NCBI GenBank assembly: GCA_947498935.1
Contig: CANMMM010000029.1
Coordinates: 1-38,427 of the forward strand
Length of the DNA: 38,427 nucleotides
Reading direction: 5' to 3'
DNA from: an uncultured Aquimarina sp.
GTDB taxonomy: Bacteria > Bacteroidota > Bacteroidia > Flavobacteriales > Flavobacteriaceae
Part shown: one piece after another, positions 24,721-33,094 of the stretch
Layout of the letters: every line of letters starts with the position of its first letter
Position numbering within the stretch: the first letter of the stretch is position 1
Program-made: the position numbers and the translations under genes
Notes under the pieces: model-generated
What the model saw: only the letters and a program-made list of their open reading frames with translations
Told to the model about the DNA's origin: nothing
Database searches by the model: none

Positions 24721-24880
24721 AAGTGGATTAGACTTTTCAATTTTAGCGAAAATCGTAAGATTATGTGACCAAGTGCAGTAATTTTTTTGTTGGATAGTAG
24801 CGATACGAAACCCAAAAATTGGAAAATTCACATACAAAAAGATCGTTTTTATACCAACTCGAAAAAGTCAAGATGAGTTC
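24721..24880 (+). repeat. Chimeric A/C palindromic element
   Basis: The left end and body are family A (AAGTGGATTAGACTTTTC, TTTTAGCGAAAATCG, GGATAGTAGCGATACG core, AAAGATCGTTTTTATA). The right end is family C (GAAAAAGTCAAGATGAGTTC). The two termini therefore no longer match each other. It ends 14 nt from the stop codon of the HD/PycTM gene. Confidence 0.82.
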
Positions 24881-24894
24881 GGTAGTATAAAAGC

Positions 24895-26079
24895 CTATTG
24901 TAGTGTATTAAAAGCGATGATAAATGACAATACCGATGTAAGAATTCCGATCATAAATACCGTATAGGTAATACGTAATAGTTTATATTTACGATGTAAT
25001 ACCTTACCCAGAAAATACAAATCCTTGATCATAGTATCATAGATATAATCCTTGTCTTCCATCAGTTCATGCATAGCCCACATAAATTCTGTGAGCGGCA
25101 TTTTATGAAAATTACCAAAAAATAATAAATTCACTTTCTTTTCTTCAATCTCTTTGCGCGTAAATTCACCACTAGTAATGTTGGGGCGCGTAGCCAGTAC
25201 AGAAAGCGTCATAGAGGCAATGCTAAAAATAATAAAGATCAGCGTAGGAATAATCAAATACGTATTAGAAGGATTATCCAGCTTAGGAATTAAGTTAGAT
25301 AAAGCCAATGAAATGATAATCGCATTAACCGACAGTAGGATATTAGCTTTAGTATCTGCAATATCACTTAATTTTAAGTGATTACGCAGTGTAACCCTAA
25401 AAGCAGTTTGTATCCCTTTTTCAGGACTCTCTTCCTTACTCATTTTTTTGAGAGCAGCCTTCTTTTTTGCCTTTTTTGCTTTTTTGAGTGCAGTTTGTTC
25501 GCTAATAATTTCTAACAGATGCTGCTCTTTTATAGGCTTCCAATGTTCCTGAGCATAGGCAGTATGAAACTGATGTACATTTTTTAAAAAATCAATATTG
25601 ATCTTTAACCATTCGCTTCTACTGTATTTTTTTATGTTTGTTAACTTTAATTCTTGTCTTAGAAACTCACTTGTCTCCGCAAAATAATCTTTGGCTAAGT
25701 GAGAAGCATCTGCATCTTTAATGATTTTTTCTAGCGTATCAGTAGGTATGTGTTCCATCTGAGTAGCCATGATCAATCGGTTCACTTTATTGATAACTTC
25801 CTCAGAAACATGCTGTTCTTTTAAAAAATCAGTAGCAATTGCGACACTATGTGTTTCATGATCTTGGTGGCTATGGCAATACCCCGTATCATGCAGTAGT
25901 GCTGCGAGTAGTACCGCTTGTGTATCTTCCTCAGAAATAGTAGTGTTCTCTATAATTTCTTTCGTACTTTTAAATACTCTTTGGGTATGTATATAATTAT
26001 GGTAGATGCATTCTTTCGGAAGTTTTTTTTCAAAAAGATCCGCGACATAAGCATCAGTTTGTTCCAGTAACAGATTCAT
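24895..26079 (-). CDS. HD phosphohydrolase fused to Pycsar-type TM effector domain
   Basis: A 394-residue protein. Residues 1-190 form an HD domain: YHNYIHTQRV (His27/His31), ALLHDTGYCH (His63-Asp64), then HQDHETHS and KDADASH (Asp122/Asp124), the metal ligands of HD phosphohydrolases and phosphodiesterases. A lysine-rich linker (about 198-215) follows. From 236 on is a PycTM-like segment with the signature LSDIADTKANILLSVNA and three hydrophobic helices (about 247-264, 272-295, 367-390). Pycsar effectors bind cyclic pyrimidine nucleotides made on phage infection and damage the membrane. No nucleotide cyclase is encoded nearby, so the signal it responds to, if any, is unknown. Many Bacteroidota carry such orphans. 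It is divergent, 53 bp from the phosphoesterase/Omp85 gene. Confidence 0.82.
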   Translation of the reverse strand: MNLLLEQTDAYVADLFEKKLPKECIYHNYIHTQRVFKSTKEIIENTTISEEDTQAVLLAALLHDTGYCHSHQDHETHSVAIATDFLKEQHVSEEVINKVNRLIMATQMEHIPTDTLEKIIKDADASHLAKDYFAETSEFLRQELKLTNIKKYSRSEWLKINIDFLKNVHQFHTAYAQEHWKPIKEQHLLEIISEQTALKKAKKAKKKAALKKMSKEESPEKGIQTAFRVTLRNHLKLSDIADTKANILLSVNAIIISLALSNLIPKLDNPSNTYLIIPTLIFIIFSIASMTLSVLATRPNITSGEFTRKEIEEKKVNLLFFGNFHKMPLTEFMWAMHELMEDKDYIYDTMIKDLYFLGKVLHRKYKLLRITYTVFMIGILTSVLSFIIAFNTLQ

Positions 26080-26132
26080 AGTGTATATTTTCAGAAACCA
26101 AAATAATTAAAAAAAAATGAATGTATCTTAAT

Positions 26133-29100
26133 ATGCGTAAAAAACTCACCCCTTTCACACTTATCTTCTTACTTTTATTAATAAACGCTTGCGCTACCTA
26201 CCATCCCCAATATGCAGATAGTGATTTTCCAACAGCGATTCCCCAAAAAACCATAGAAACCACATTCTACCTTGTGGGAGATGCAGGAAATGCTCCGCTA
26301 GAAGGTACTACTATTGGACTACAAGTAGCTAAAGATATTATGAGTAGAGAAGATACCACAGACGATTACTTATTATATCTAGGTGATAATATTTATAATA
26401 AAGGAATGCCTACCAAAGAAGCTCCTGATCGCAGACTATCAGAACATAGAATCGATGCACAAATAGCAGCAGCAAATGAATTCAAAGGACAAAAAATCTT
26501 TATACCAGGCAATCATGATTGGTATCATGATGGATTAAAAGGACTAAAAAGACAAGAAAAATACATCAGGAAACACCTCGATCATAAACATGCATTCTTA
26601 CCCTCTAAAGGATGTCCCATAAAAAGTATCGAAGTGACCCCCAATGTACAAATGATCATCATCGATACCCAATGGTATTTAGTCGATTGGGATAAGCATC
26701 CTACAATAAATGATGATTGTCTGATTAAAACCAGAGCTGCTTTTCTCACTGAGCTACAGGGCGAACTCAAAAAACACAATGAGAAAACCATTCTCTTAGC
26801 GATGCATCATCCTATGTTTACTAACGGAATTCATGGAGGAAAAACACATATCAAAAGACACTTATTCCCTAAAAAAAAGGTACCGCTACCCATCTTAGGA
26901 TCATTAGCTACAGTGATGCGTTCGCAAGGAGGTGTATCAGCACAAGATAGGTATAACAAGCGTAATAATGAATTAATGCAGCGAATCGCTACGATGGCGC
27001 ATGATAATGATCGGATAATCTTTGCCTCTGGGCATGAACATTCGCTACAATTTATAGATCACGATGGACTTAAGCAGATTATATCAGGCTCAGGAGCTAA
27101 AGAAACAGCCGCCTCATTAGGCAATGATGGGCTTTTTGCATATCCACGACAAGGAATGGCAGTATTGGATATCTACACCGATGGGTCCTCTAATGTACGT
27201 TTTTATGGTAGAGAGAATGGAAATACAGCATTGGTATACCAAACAGCAGTACACCCAGCACCTAGTACGTATAGCACATCACAATTACCTACCAGTTTTG
27301 CTACCGAAAAAACAGCTACGATTTATGATAAGAGTGAGACAGAAAAATCAAATTTTTTTAAATTTTTATGGGGAGCGCATTACAGAGATGTATACAGTAC
27401 ACCCATACGTGTTCCTGTAGCTACCTTGGATACACTGATGGGAGGTTTTACCATCGAGCGACAAGGAGGAGGGCAAGTAACTAGATCACTACGACTCATA
27501 GATAAAGATGGAAAACGCTACAGTCTACGAGCCATGCGCAAGAGTGTAACACAGTTTTTACAAAAAGGCGCATTTCAAAACACCTATTTAGGAGATAGTT
27601 TTGATGGTACCTATACCGAAACACTATTAGCCGATTTCTATACCTCTAGTTATCCATATGCATTTTTGGCAGTAGGAGGTCTGGCAGATGCCATAGGAGT
27701 CTATCATGCCAATCCACAAGTGTTATACATGCCTAAGCATCCAGCCTTGGGGAATTACAATGCTACCTTTGGCGATGCATTATACTTCTTAGAAGAACGC
27801 CCAGGAAAAGAGCATAAAGATGTCGCATCTTTTGGAAATCCAGATGATATAGAAGGAACAGACGATGTCATAAAAAAACTTCGAAAAGATGAAAAGTACA
27901 CAGTAGATGAACCACATTACATCCGTACCAGATTGTTTGATATGTTATTAGGCGATTGGGATAGACACGAAGATCAATGGCGATGGGCTAGATTTGATAA
28001 AGAAGGAACCAGCACATATCGCCCCATTCCCAAAGATCGTGATCAAGTATTCTGTAACTATGATGGCAATTTATTAGGAGCCATCAAGTTGATAGCCCCA
28101 GCAACTCGAAAATTCGGCGCGTATAGTGGTCGTCAGAAAAATATTCGCTGGATCAATGAAGCAGGTATTCGTTTAGACCGCACTTTTGCGCAGCAATCAG
28201 GAAAAGAAGTATGGATAGCAGAAGCTGCTTACATAAAAGAAAAACTAACCGATGAAGTAATAGAGCAAGCATTTACAAACCTGCCCAATGAGTTACAAGG
28301 AACCACAGTAGCAGCTATTAAAGCCTCCGTTCGATCCCGTAGAGATGCTATAGAAACCATAGCGGCTAAGTATTATGACTACTTATCTAAGTTAGTTATC
28401 ATGAGAGGTACAGATAAGGATGATTTTTTCGAAATTGAGCGACAAGAACGCCAAACTAAAATAAGTATTGCTAGGATTAAGGGAGGAGAGGTTAAAAAAC
28501 CATTTATAGAGCGTACCGTACTATCCAATGAAACCAATGAGATTTGGATATATGGTTTAGATGACGATGATCAATTCGTGGTTAAAGGAAATGGAAAATG
28601 CCCAATACGTATTCGTATCATCGGAGGACAAAATAATGATGTCTATACCATAGAGAATGGCAAAAAAGTAAAGGTATACGATCATGCCACTAAACCGAAT
28701 ACCATCCAGAAAGCAGGAAATGCGAATTTTGTATTAAGTAATCATTATAATTACAATACCTACGACCCTAAAAAGAATAAGAATACAACGAATACCATTA
28801 CACCACTCATTGGTTTTAATCCAGATGATGGTATCAATGTAAATCTAACAGATACATACGTGGTAAAAGGATTTACCAATGCTCCGTACCAAAGTAAGCA
28901 TATAGTTAGTGCTGCATATTATCTGGCTACACAAGGATATGATCTGTCCTATAAAGGAGAGTTCGCAAGAGTGTTAGGCAATTGGAACTTACAGCTATCA
29001 GGGATGTACACGAGTAATAACTTTACACAAAACTTTTTTGGTCTTGGGAATGAAACAGAAAACTTAGATGATGATTTAGGGTTGGATTTTAATAGAGTAA

Positions 29101-29828
29101 AAACAAGTATTTGGCAAGTAACAGGTGGTATTGTTAAAAGAGGACAATACGGAAGTATCCTGAGTGTTATAGCTGGTTATGAAGGCATAGAAGTAGCCAA
29201 TACTACAGATAGATTAATCAGTACGATACCGGTAAATGATCCATCGTTTTTTGATAGAAAGTTTTTTGCAGGACTGGATTTGAAGTATACATATCAGAAT
29301 TCCGATGTTCCTGCTAATCCTACAAGAGGCATGTTATTTAGTCTAGAGGGAGGTGCAAAAATGAATACCGAGGAGACTGATAGGACATTTGGCTATATCC
29401 ATCCTACATTAGGATTCTATAATGCGATTACCAGAAATCGAAAATTAGTACTTAAAACATTGCTCCAAGCTCAATTTATGATCGGAGATACCTTTGAGTT
29501 TTATCAAGCTGCTAGTTTAGGAGGCAATAAAGGATTACGTGGATACAGAGAAGAACGATTTACAGGAGAGCGTGCATTGGCGTTTAGTACAGACCTACGC
29601 TATAGTTTTCCTCGTATAAAAACTAGCGTACTACCAGTACAATTAGGGGTGTACAGCGGTTTTGATGTTGGTAGAGTATGGGTAGATCAAGAAGGATCTA
29701 CTACTTGGCACGATTCTATAGGAGGTGGAATGTGGATCAATGCTGTAGATGCTATTTCGGGACAATTAGGTGTATTTAATAGTGATGATGGGATACGACT
29801 TACAGTAGGTTTTGGGCTCAATCTATAA
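26133..29828 (+). CDS. Metallophosphoesterase / kinase-like / Omp85 fusion lipoprotein
   Basis: A 1231-residue envelope protein. The signal ends in the lipobox INACATYH (Cys20 from ATG 26133; an ATG at 26121 adds four residues). Residues about 45-330 are a calcineurin-like phosphoesterase with its metal motifs in order: LVGDAGN, YLGDNIYN, IPGNHDW, AMHHPMF, ASGHEHS. Residues about 435-780 include GKRYSLRAMRKSV, then LLGDWDRHEDQW (from 607) and PIPKDRDQVF (Asp637). These recall the catalytic loop and metal-binding Asp of HipA/FAM20-like atypical kinases; this is inference. The last 350 residues are an Omp85/BamA-like barrel with GGNKGLRGYREERFTGERAL and a terminal LTVGFGLNL. Location would be the outer membrane. 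It is well above the size of simple phosphoesterases. Confidence 0.8.
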   Translation: MRKKLTPFTLIFLLLLINACATYHPQYADSDFPTAIPQKTIETTFYLVGDAGNAPLEGTTIGLQVAKDIMSREDTTDDYLLYLGDNIYNKGMPTKEAPDRRLSEHRIDAQIAAANEFKGQKIFIPGNHDWYHDGLKGLKRQEKYIRKHLDHKHAFLPSKGCPIKSIEVTPNVQMIIIDTQWYLVDWDKHPTINDDCLIKTRAAFLTELQGELKKHNEKTILLAMHHPMFTNGIHGGKTHIKRHLFPKKKVPLPILGSLATVMRSQGGVSAQDRYNKRNNELMQRIATMAHDNDRIIFASGHEHSLQFIDHDGLKQIISGSGAKETAASLGNDGLFAYPRQGMAVLDIYTDGSSNVRFYGRENGNTALVYQTAVHPAPSTYSTSQLPTSFATEKTATIYDKSETEKSNFFKFLWGAHYRDVYSTPIRVPVATLDTLMGGFTIERQGGGQVTRSLRLIDKDGKRYSLRAMRKSVTQFLQKGAFQNTYLGDSFDGTYTETLLADFYTSSYPYAFLAVGGLADAIGVYHANPQVLYMPKHPALGNYNATFGDALYFLEERPGKEHKDVASFGNPDDIEGTDDVIKKLRKDEKYTVDEPHYIRTRLFDMLLGDWDRHEDQWRWARFDKEGTSTYRPIPKDRDQVFCNYDGNLLGAIKLIAPATRKFGAYSGRQKNIRWINEAGIRLDRTFAQQSGKEVWIAEAAYIKEKLTDEVIEQAFTNLPNELQGTTVAAIKASVRSRRDAIETIAAKYYDYLSKLVIMRGTDKDDFFEIERQERQTKISIARIKGGEVKKPFIERTVLSNETNEIWIYGLDDDDQFVVKGNGKCPIRIRIIGGQNNDVYTIENGKKVKVYDHATKPNTIQKAGNANFVLSNHYNYNTYDPKKNKNTTNTITPLIGFNPDDGINVNLTDTYVVKGFTNAPYQSKHIVSAAYYLATQGYDLSYKGEFARVLGNWNLQLSGMYTSNNFTQNFFGLGNETENLDDDLGLDFNRVKTSIWQVTGGIVKRGQYGSILSVIAGYEGIEVANTTDRLISTIPVNDPSFFDRKFFAGLDLKYTYQNSDVPANPTRGMLFSLEGGAKMNTEETDRTFGYIHPTLGFYNAITRNRKLVLKTLLQAQFMIGDTFEFYQAASLGGNKGLRGYREERFTGERALAFSTDLRYSFPRIKTSVLPVQLGVYSGFDVGRVWVDQEGSTTWHDSIGGGMWINAVDAISGQLGVFNSDDGIRLTVGFGLNL

Positions 29829-29901
29829 CTAAAAGGCTTACAGTGTAGTAATTTCTAATCACAGTATCCAAAGCTAGTACAATACATTCAAAATAAAAAC
29901 G

Positions 29902-29934
29902 TATAAACTCCTTATAAAATATAAGGAGTTTATA
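29902..29934. terminator. Strong hairpin, probable terminator between convergent genes
   Basis: A perfect 15-bp stem, TATAAACTCCTTATA (29902-29916) with TATAAGGAGTTTATA (29920-29934), has a three-base loop. On the minus strand it is followed by CGTTTTTATTTTG, so it fits termination of the minus-strand gene ending at 30058. On the plus strand it lies 73 nt after the phosphoesterase/Omp85 stop. Confidence 0.7.
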
Positions 29935-30057
29935 GTAGCTGTGAAAATTATTTCTTAGCAGAAAATAATTGCTTTAAACTGTGGAGTAATGAAGAGCTTA
30001 TACTTTTCGCTAAAAGGTGTACTACAGCACTTCAGTGTGAAAACAGTATGTTAATGC

Positions 30058-30525
30058 TTAAAAATCAGTATCTACACTACTGATTTTAGTATCTATAAAT
30101 GGTGTTTCGTTTACTAAAATAGTAGGGTGTTCTATAGCATTGTATTTAAAATCATTGGCTATTGTAGCATTGTTAAATGATAATGAAGATCGCATTTCGA
30201 TGATTGAATTTTCTTCTGTAGCGATTTCTGTTGCTGCCTTTATTGGATTATCAGCGGATCCAGCAGCGTGTACTCTAGAACCATTATCGATCACAATCAC
30301 TATTTTTGGAGCTTTCTTACTCTTTAATGTCACACCTTCTTCGATAGTCAATACAGCTCCTTTCGAAACATGTAATTGATCTTCTATGATATAGGTAGTG
30401 TTTTTGGCCAGTGTCATATCCTTATCGATAGTACTTGCTAATGAAACAGCAGCTGTAGATTGTGCTAAGGAAGGGAAAATTACTAAAAGTACGATTACGA
30501 GCAGAGAGATGTAGTTTTTTGTCAT
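30058..30525 (-). CDS. Short exported beta-helix-like protein
   Basis: A 155-residue protein with a signal peptide (MTKNYISLLVIVLLVIFPSLAQ). The mature part contains MTLAKNTTYIIEDQLHVSKG, LTIEEGVTLKSKK, then IDNGSRVHAAGSADNPIKA. This is the opening repeat typical of large flavobacterial parallel beta-helix proteins (..Y.L.G.L.V..GATLTI..GT.I......). Here the protein ends after about three turns with no sorting tail, so it is either a naturally small protein or a truncated relic of a large secreted one. The frame is intact and a hairpin terminator lies downstream, which favours an expressed gene. Function unknown. Confidence 0.65.
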   Translation of the reverse strand: MTKNYISLLVIVLLVIFPSLAQSTAAVSLASTIDKDMTLAKNTTYIIEDQLHVSKGAVLTIEEGVTLKSKKAPKIVIVIDNGSRVHAAGSADNPIKAATEIATEENSIIEMRSSLSFNNATIANDFKYNAIEHPTILVNETPFIDTKISSVDTDF

Positions 30526-30805
30526 AGTTGAAATTATTTTGGGGTTAAGCTTGTAGGTTATTTCTTTCTAAAGGTAAGAAAAATTATCTTAAAAAAGTCA
30601 TTTTGTAAGAATAAAACGTTGTTTTATGGGTATTTATGTTCTTTTTGTCGAAATTTTTACGGTTTTATTTGTATGGAATTCACATTTGTAAGATAGATGA
30701 ATTACGCATGTATAAGTAAATTATAGTGTACTGTAATTGCGGAATTACCATCGTTTAAATCACATAGCTACAATAGGTCTTGTTTATTAGTAGCATCTTG
30801 TAGTA
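30526..30805. other. AT-rich upstream gap
   Basis: No gene or repeat was recognised here. It should contain the promoter of the minus-strand beta-helix-like gene; the closest -7 match on that strand is imperfect (TACCTTTA at 30572-30579). Confidence 0.45.
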
Positions 30806-30807
30806 GA

Positions 30808-30889
30808 GTCCATTTTTTTGATTTCAGCAAACATCGTAAGATTTTGTGATCAACTACAGTGATTTTTTTATTGCATAGCAGCCTTCTCT
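30808..30889 (+). repeat. Family A fragment (left half)
   Basis: Matches the left arm of family A (TTTTTTTGATTTCAGCAAAC, AGATTTTGTGATCAACTACA, then TTTTTTATTGCATAGCAG) and stops exactly at the apex core. It is followed by unrelated GC-richer DNA. Confidence 0.75.
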
Positions 30890-30970
30890 AGCGCGAGCGT
30901 TTCCCTCTTGCCGTATCCGTTCATCGGTAAGCCTTGTAATATGCAGCTTGGATCTAAAAAAACTGCATAA
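30890..30970. other. GC-richer unexplained patch
   Basis: After the broken A element the sequence turns to CTAGCGCGAGCGTTTCCCTC and CCGTATCCGTTCATCGG, then an inverted repeat TATGCAG (30940-30946)/CTGCATA (30963-30969). No reading frame is evident. It may be part of another mobile or repeat family not otherwise present in the window. Confidence 0.35.
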
Positions 30971-31003
30971 ATCATTAGTACTACTTATAATAAAGAATGT
31001 TTC

Positions 31004-31091
31004 GCGTTAGGGATAGCAGCGGCATCCTTTTTTGTTTTCCTAAAAAAACAAAAAAGATATAGCGTATAGCCCGACCCCTTGGGTAACGCCC
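31004..31091 (-). repeat. Family B structured 3'-end repeat, copy B4
   Basis: An 88-bp copy whose GGGCGTT end (31091) lies 35 nt past the stop of the propeller lipoprotein gene, read in that gene's direction. Its long stem is the GTTTT/AAAAC version, as in B1, and the small hairpin is ACCC/GGGGT. Confidence 0.85.
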
Positions 31092-31126
31092 AAATTAGTA
31101 TCTAAGAGAAAAATAGTTTAGGAGTA

Positions 31127-31978
31127 TTACAGTTTTAGTAGATATAATGTTCCTTTTTGATGATTTCGTTTTTCATCTACTATATAGAGTGTCTGTTCGT
31201 CTTTAAAACAGATGCCTTCTTTCTGAGAATAATCACCTAATTTATGTTTGGTAATTGTACCTTGAAAAAAATGATCTCCCGAAAAATTCTCTAGCAGGTA
31301 TACTTTATTGTAGGTCAGTAAAGCTATTTTATGCCCCTCAGGATGTATGGCGGCAGCAGTGATAAAACAATCTTTGGCATCTTTGCAGGTACGAAAACTA
31401 TCGATGTGTTGTGCTACATGATGTCCTGTTTGAGCAGGTAGTTTATATAGTTTGGTAATACCGTCGAATTCCGTACTTCTATTTTTGGTAAATAAATAAA
31501 AGCTTTCTTGGTGGTATATGAATGCTTCTATGTCGAAATTTCTGTGTTTCTTCTTAGGCGGGAATTGTTTTTGATCCTCTAAGACAAATGTGGTTTTCGT
31601 GAGTTGCTGTTTAGCGGTACCTAGTCCCATTACTTTATAGATGGTTAAATCCTTTCTATTATTTTCGTTATTACCAAAATCTCCTATATAGATATTTCCA
31701 TCATGGTCATACGCTAGATCTTCCCAATCTACATTAGTAGCATCGGGTAGGGGATGCTTTGCCGCAATGGTTCCATCTGTGGTTACTTCAAAAACAGTAG
31801 GGCTATTGCCAGAATCATTGATCGCATACAGAGACGAATGATTAGGCAATTGTGTGATGCCAGAGATTTCTTCGAGTGTTTTGGGTAGATGCTTAATAAT
31901 GGTGAGTTGATCATTGTTTTTCTGACAACTCACCATACTTGTAATCATTAAAAAAAGCCAATGGATTTTTAGCTGCAT
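31127..31978 (-). CDS. Beta-propeller-like lipoprotein, function unknown
   Basis: A 283-residue lipoprotein. Signal MQLKIHWLFLMITSMVSC has the lipidated Cys at its end. The mature protein has repeating strand patterns of a propeller: LEEISGITQLPN, LYAINDSGN, VDWEDLAYDHDGNIYIGDFG, DIEAFIYHQESFYLFTKNR, EGICFKDEQTLYIVDE. These resemble esterase-like phytase/SdiA-regulated-type propellers, which often coordinate calcium through D.GN loops, but no catalytic set was identified. An open extension to 32014 would overlap dps, so ATG 31978 is chosen. It begins 13 nt after the dps stop and is probably in the same operon. Confidence 0.7.
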   Translation of the reverse strand: MQLKIHWLFLMITSMVSCQKNNDQLTIIKHLPKTLEEISGITQLPNHSSLYAINDSGNSPTVFEVTTDGTIAAKHPLPDATNVDWEDLAYDHDGNIYIGDFGNNENNRKDLTIYKVMGLGTAKQQLTKTTFVLEDQKQFPPKKKHRNFDIEAFIYHQESFYLFTKNRSTEFDGITKLYKLPAQTGHHVAQHIDSFRTCKDAKDCFITAAAIHPEGHKIALLTYNKVYLLENFSGDHFFQGTITKHKLGDYSQKEGICFKDEQTLYIVDEKRNHQKGTLYLLKL

Positions 31979-31991
31979 AGCATAGAATGAT

Positions 31992-32444
31992 TTAAGAGGT
32001 TTGGTTCCAAGCATTCAGCATCCAGCTTACTTTTTCTAAATCTGCGATATATGTTCCGGTGAGATCTAGTGTTCCGTCATCGCTGGCTGCTTCTGCTGCT
32101 TGTGTTAATTTCTTTAATTGTTTTAGTAATATAGTATGATCTTCTAGAATAGCGCTTACCATTTCGTGGTCTATAAGAGGGCGTTCGATCTCTTGAATAT
32201 TTGAGGTAGCCAAATATGCTTTATAAGTACTAATAGGATTGGCTCTGAGTGTAAGAATACGTTCTGCAATCTCATCGATTTTTAATTTAGCATCCTCATA
32301 AAGTTCTTCGAACTTGGTATGTAGCTCAAAGAAATTACGACCTGTAACATTCCAATGAAAATTACGTAATTTTTGATAATATACATGGTAATCAGCTAGT
32401 AAAACATTCAATGCATTGACGGTATCTGTAGTTGTATTTTTCAT
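31992..32444 (-). CDS. dps: Dps-family DNA starvation/ferritin-like protein
   Basis: A 150-residue protein that forms a dodecameric shell, oxidises and stores iron, and protects DNA from peroxide damage. The intersubunit ferroxidase ligands are visible: His30 (NFHWNVTG), His42 (LHTKFEELYEDAK), Asp57 and Glu61 (KIDEIAERI). Length and start (MKNTTTDTVNALNVLLADYHVYYQKLRNFHW, read in two parts around residue 20) match the family. A small inverted repeat lies upstream. It is followed closely by the propeller lipoprotein gene. Confidence 0.95.
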   Translation of the reverse strand: MKNTTTDTVNALNVLLADYHVYYQKLRNFHWNVTGRNFFELHTKFEELYEDAKLKIDEIAERILTLRANPISTYKAYLATSNIQEIERPLIDHEMVSAILEDHTILLKQLKKLTQAAEAASDDGTLDLTGTYIADLEKVSWMLNAWNQTS

Positions 32445-32468
32445 AATTAATGCTTATGGTTTTTTATA

Positions 32469-32481
32469 TTTCGATACGAAA
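32469..32481. promoter_or_regulatory. Inverted repeat TTTCG-ATA-CGAAA upstream of dps
   Basis: A perfect 5-bp inverted repeat lies 25-37 nt before the dps start codon. This position suits an operator. It is short and may be chance in AT-rich DNA. Confidence 0.3.
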
Positions 32482-32539
32482 ATACTATATATGTTCCGCC
32501 TTTGTTCACTAGTTTTGATCGTTAAATACAATGCTGGTA

Positions 32540-33094
32540 TCATTTTAATTGATCAAGGATTCCTTCGTATACCATAGTATAATACTCACTACCATGGGGT
32601 ACATAGTACTTAGATGTTGCAGGGTCTTGAATATCAGCTATTAATTGAGCTGTGGGAATCAGTTTGATAGCGGCAACTTCTTCTTCTTGTACTATCAGCG
32701 TATCGATGGGGGCTGTTAACTTCGCTACATAGATATAATGAAACTCATGGTCATAGAAATCGGGCTTCGGTACTTTTTTAGATAAATTTCTAGCTATTAA
32801 TAGGAGTTGATTGGGGGTTATCGTCCATCCGATTTCTTCTTCAATCTCACGCAATGCAGCATCTATGGGTGTCTCGTCTGCGGCAATATGTCCTGCAACA
32901 GAGATATCCCATAGATTCGGGAAGGTATCTTTATCTGCAGCACGTTGTTGTACCAGCACTTCTCCATCTGGGGTGTATATCCATATATGTACGCTGGCGT
33001 GGTATAGCCCAAGGCGATGGGCTTCAGATTTTAAAAGGATTTCTCCAGTAGGGGTTCCTGTTTCGGATAGAATAGCGATCAATTCGTCTGCCAT
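32540..33094 (-). CDS. NUDIX hydrolase (isopentenyl-isomerase-like subgroup)
   Basis: A 184-residue NUDIX-fold enzyme. The Nudix box Gx5Ex7REUxEExGU is complete at residues 68-90 (GHIAADE, then REIEEEIGW), giving the Mg-binding glutamates. The surrounding HRLGLYHASVHIWIYTPDG, VLVQQRAADKDTFPNLWD and late segment resemble Idi-like/YfcD-type NUDIX hydrolases that act on nucleoside diphosphate derivatives; true isomerase activity is unlikely without the Cys/Glu set of Idi. It lies 95 nt upstream of dps on the same strand. Confidence 0.88.
   Translation of the reverse strand: MADELIAILSETGTPTGEILLKSEAHRLGLYHASVHIWIYTPDGEVLVQQRAADKDTFPNLWDISVAGHIAADETPIDAALREIEEEIGWTITPNQLLLIARNLSKKVPKPDFYDHEFHYIYVAKLTAPIDTLIVQEEEVAAIKLIPTAQLIADIQDPATSKYYVPHGSEYYTMVYEGILDQLK

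Noticed and set aside
24646..24837. A 63-codon minus-strand open frame before the HD-PycTM gene
   Set aside because: It lies mostly in the chimeric A/C repeat and has the same repeat-derived peptide as other copies.
10051..24880. CRISPR array suggested by recurring repeats
   Set aside because: The repeats are about 160 bp, widely and irregularly spaced, palindromic over their whole length, with no spacers and no cas genes.
24895..26079. A complete Pycsar antiphage operon
   Set aside because: Only the effector-like domain is present; no adenylate/guanylate-cyclase-type gene was found on either side.
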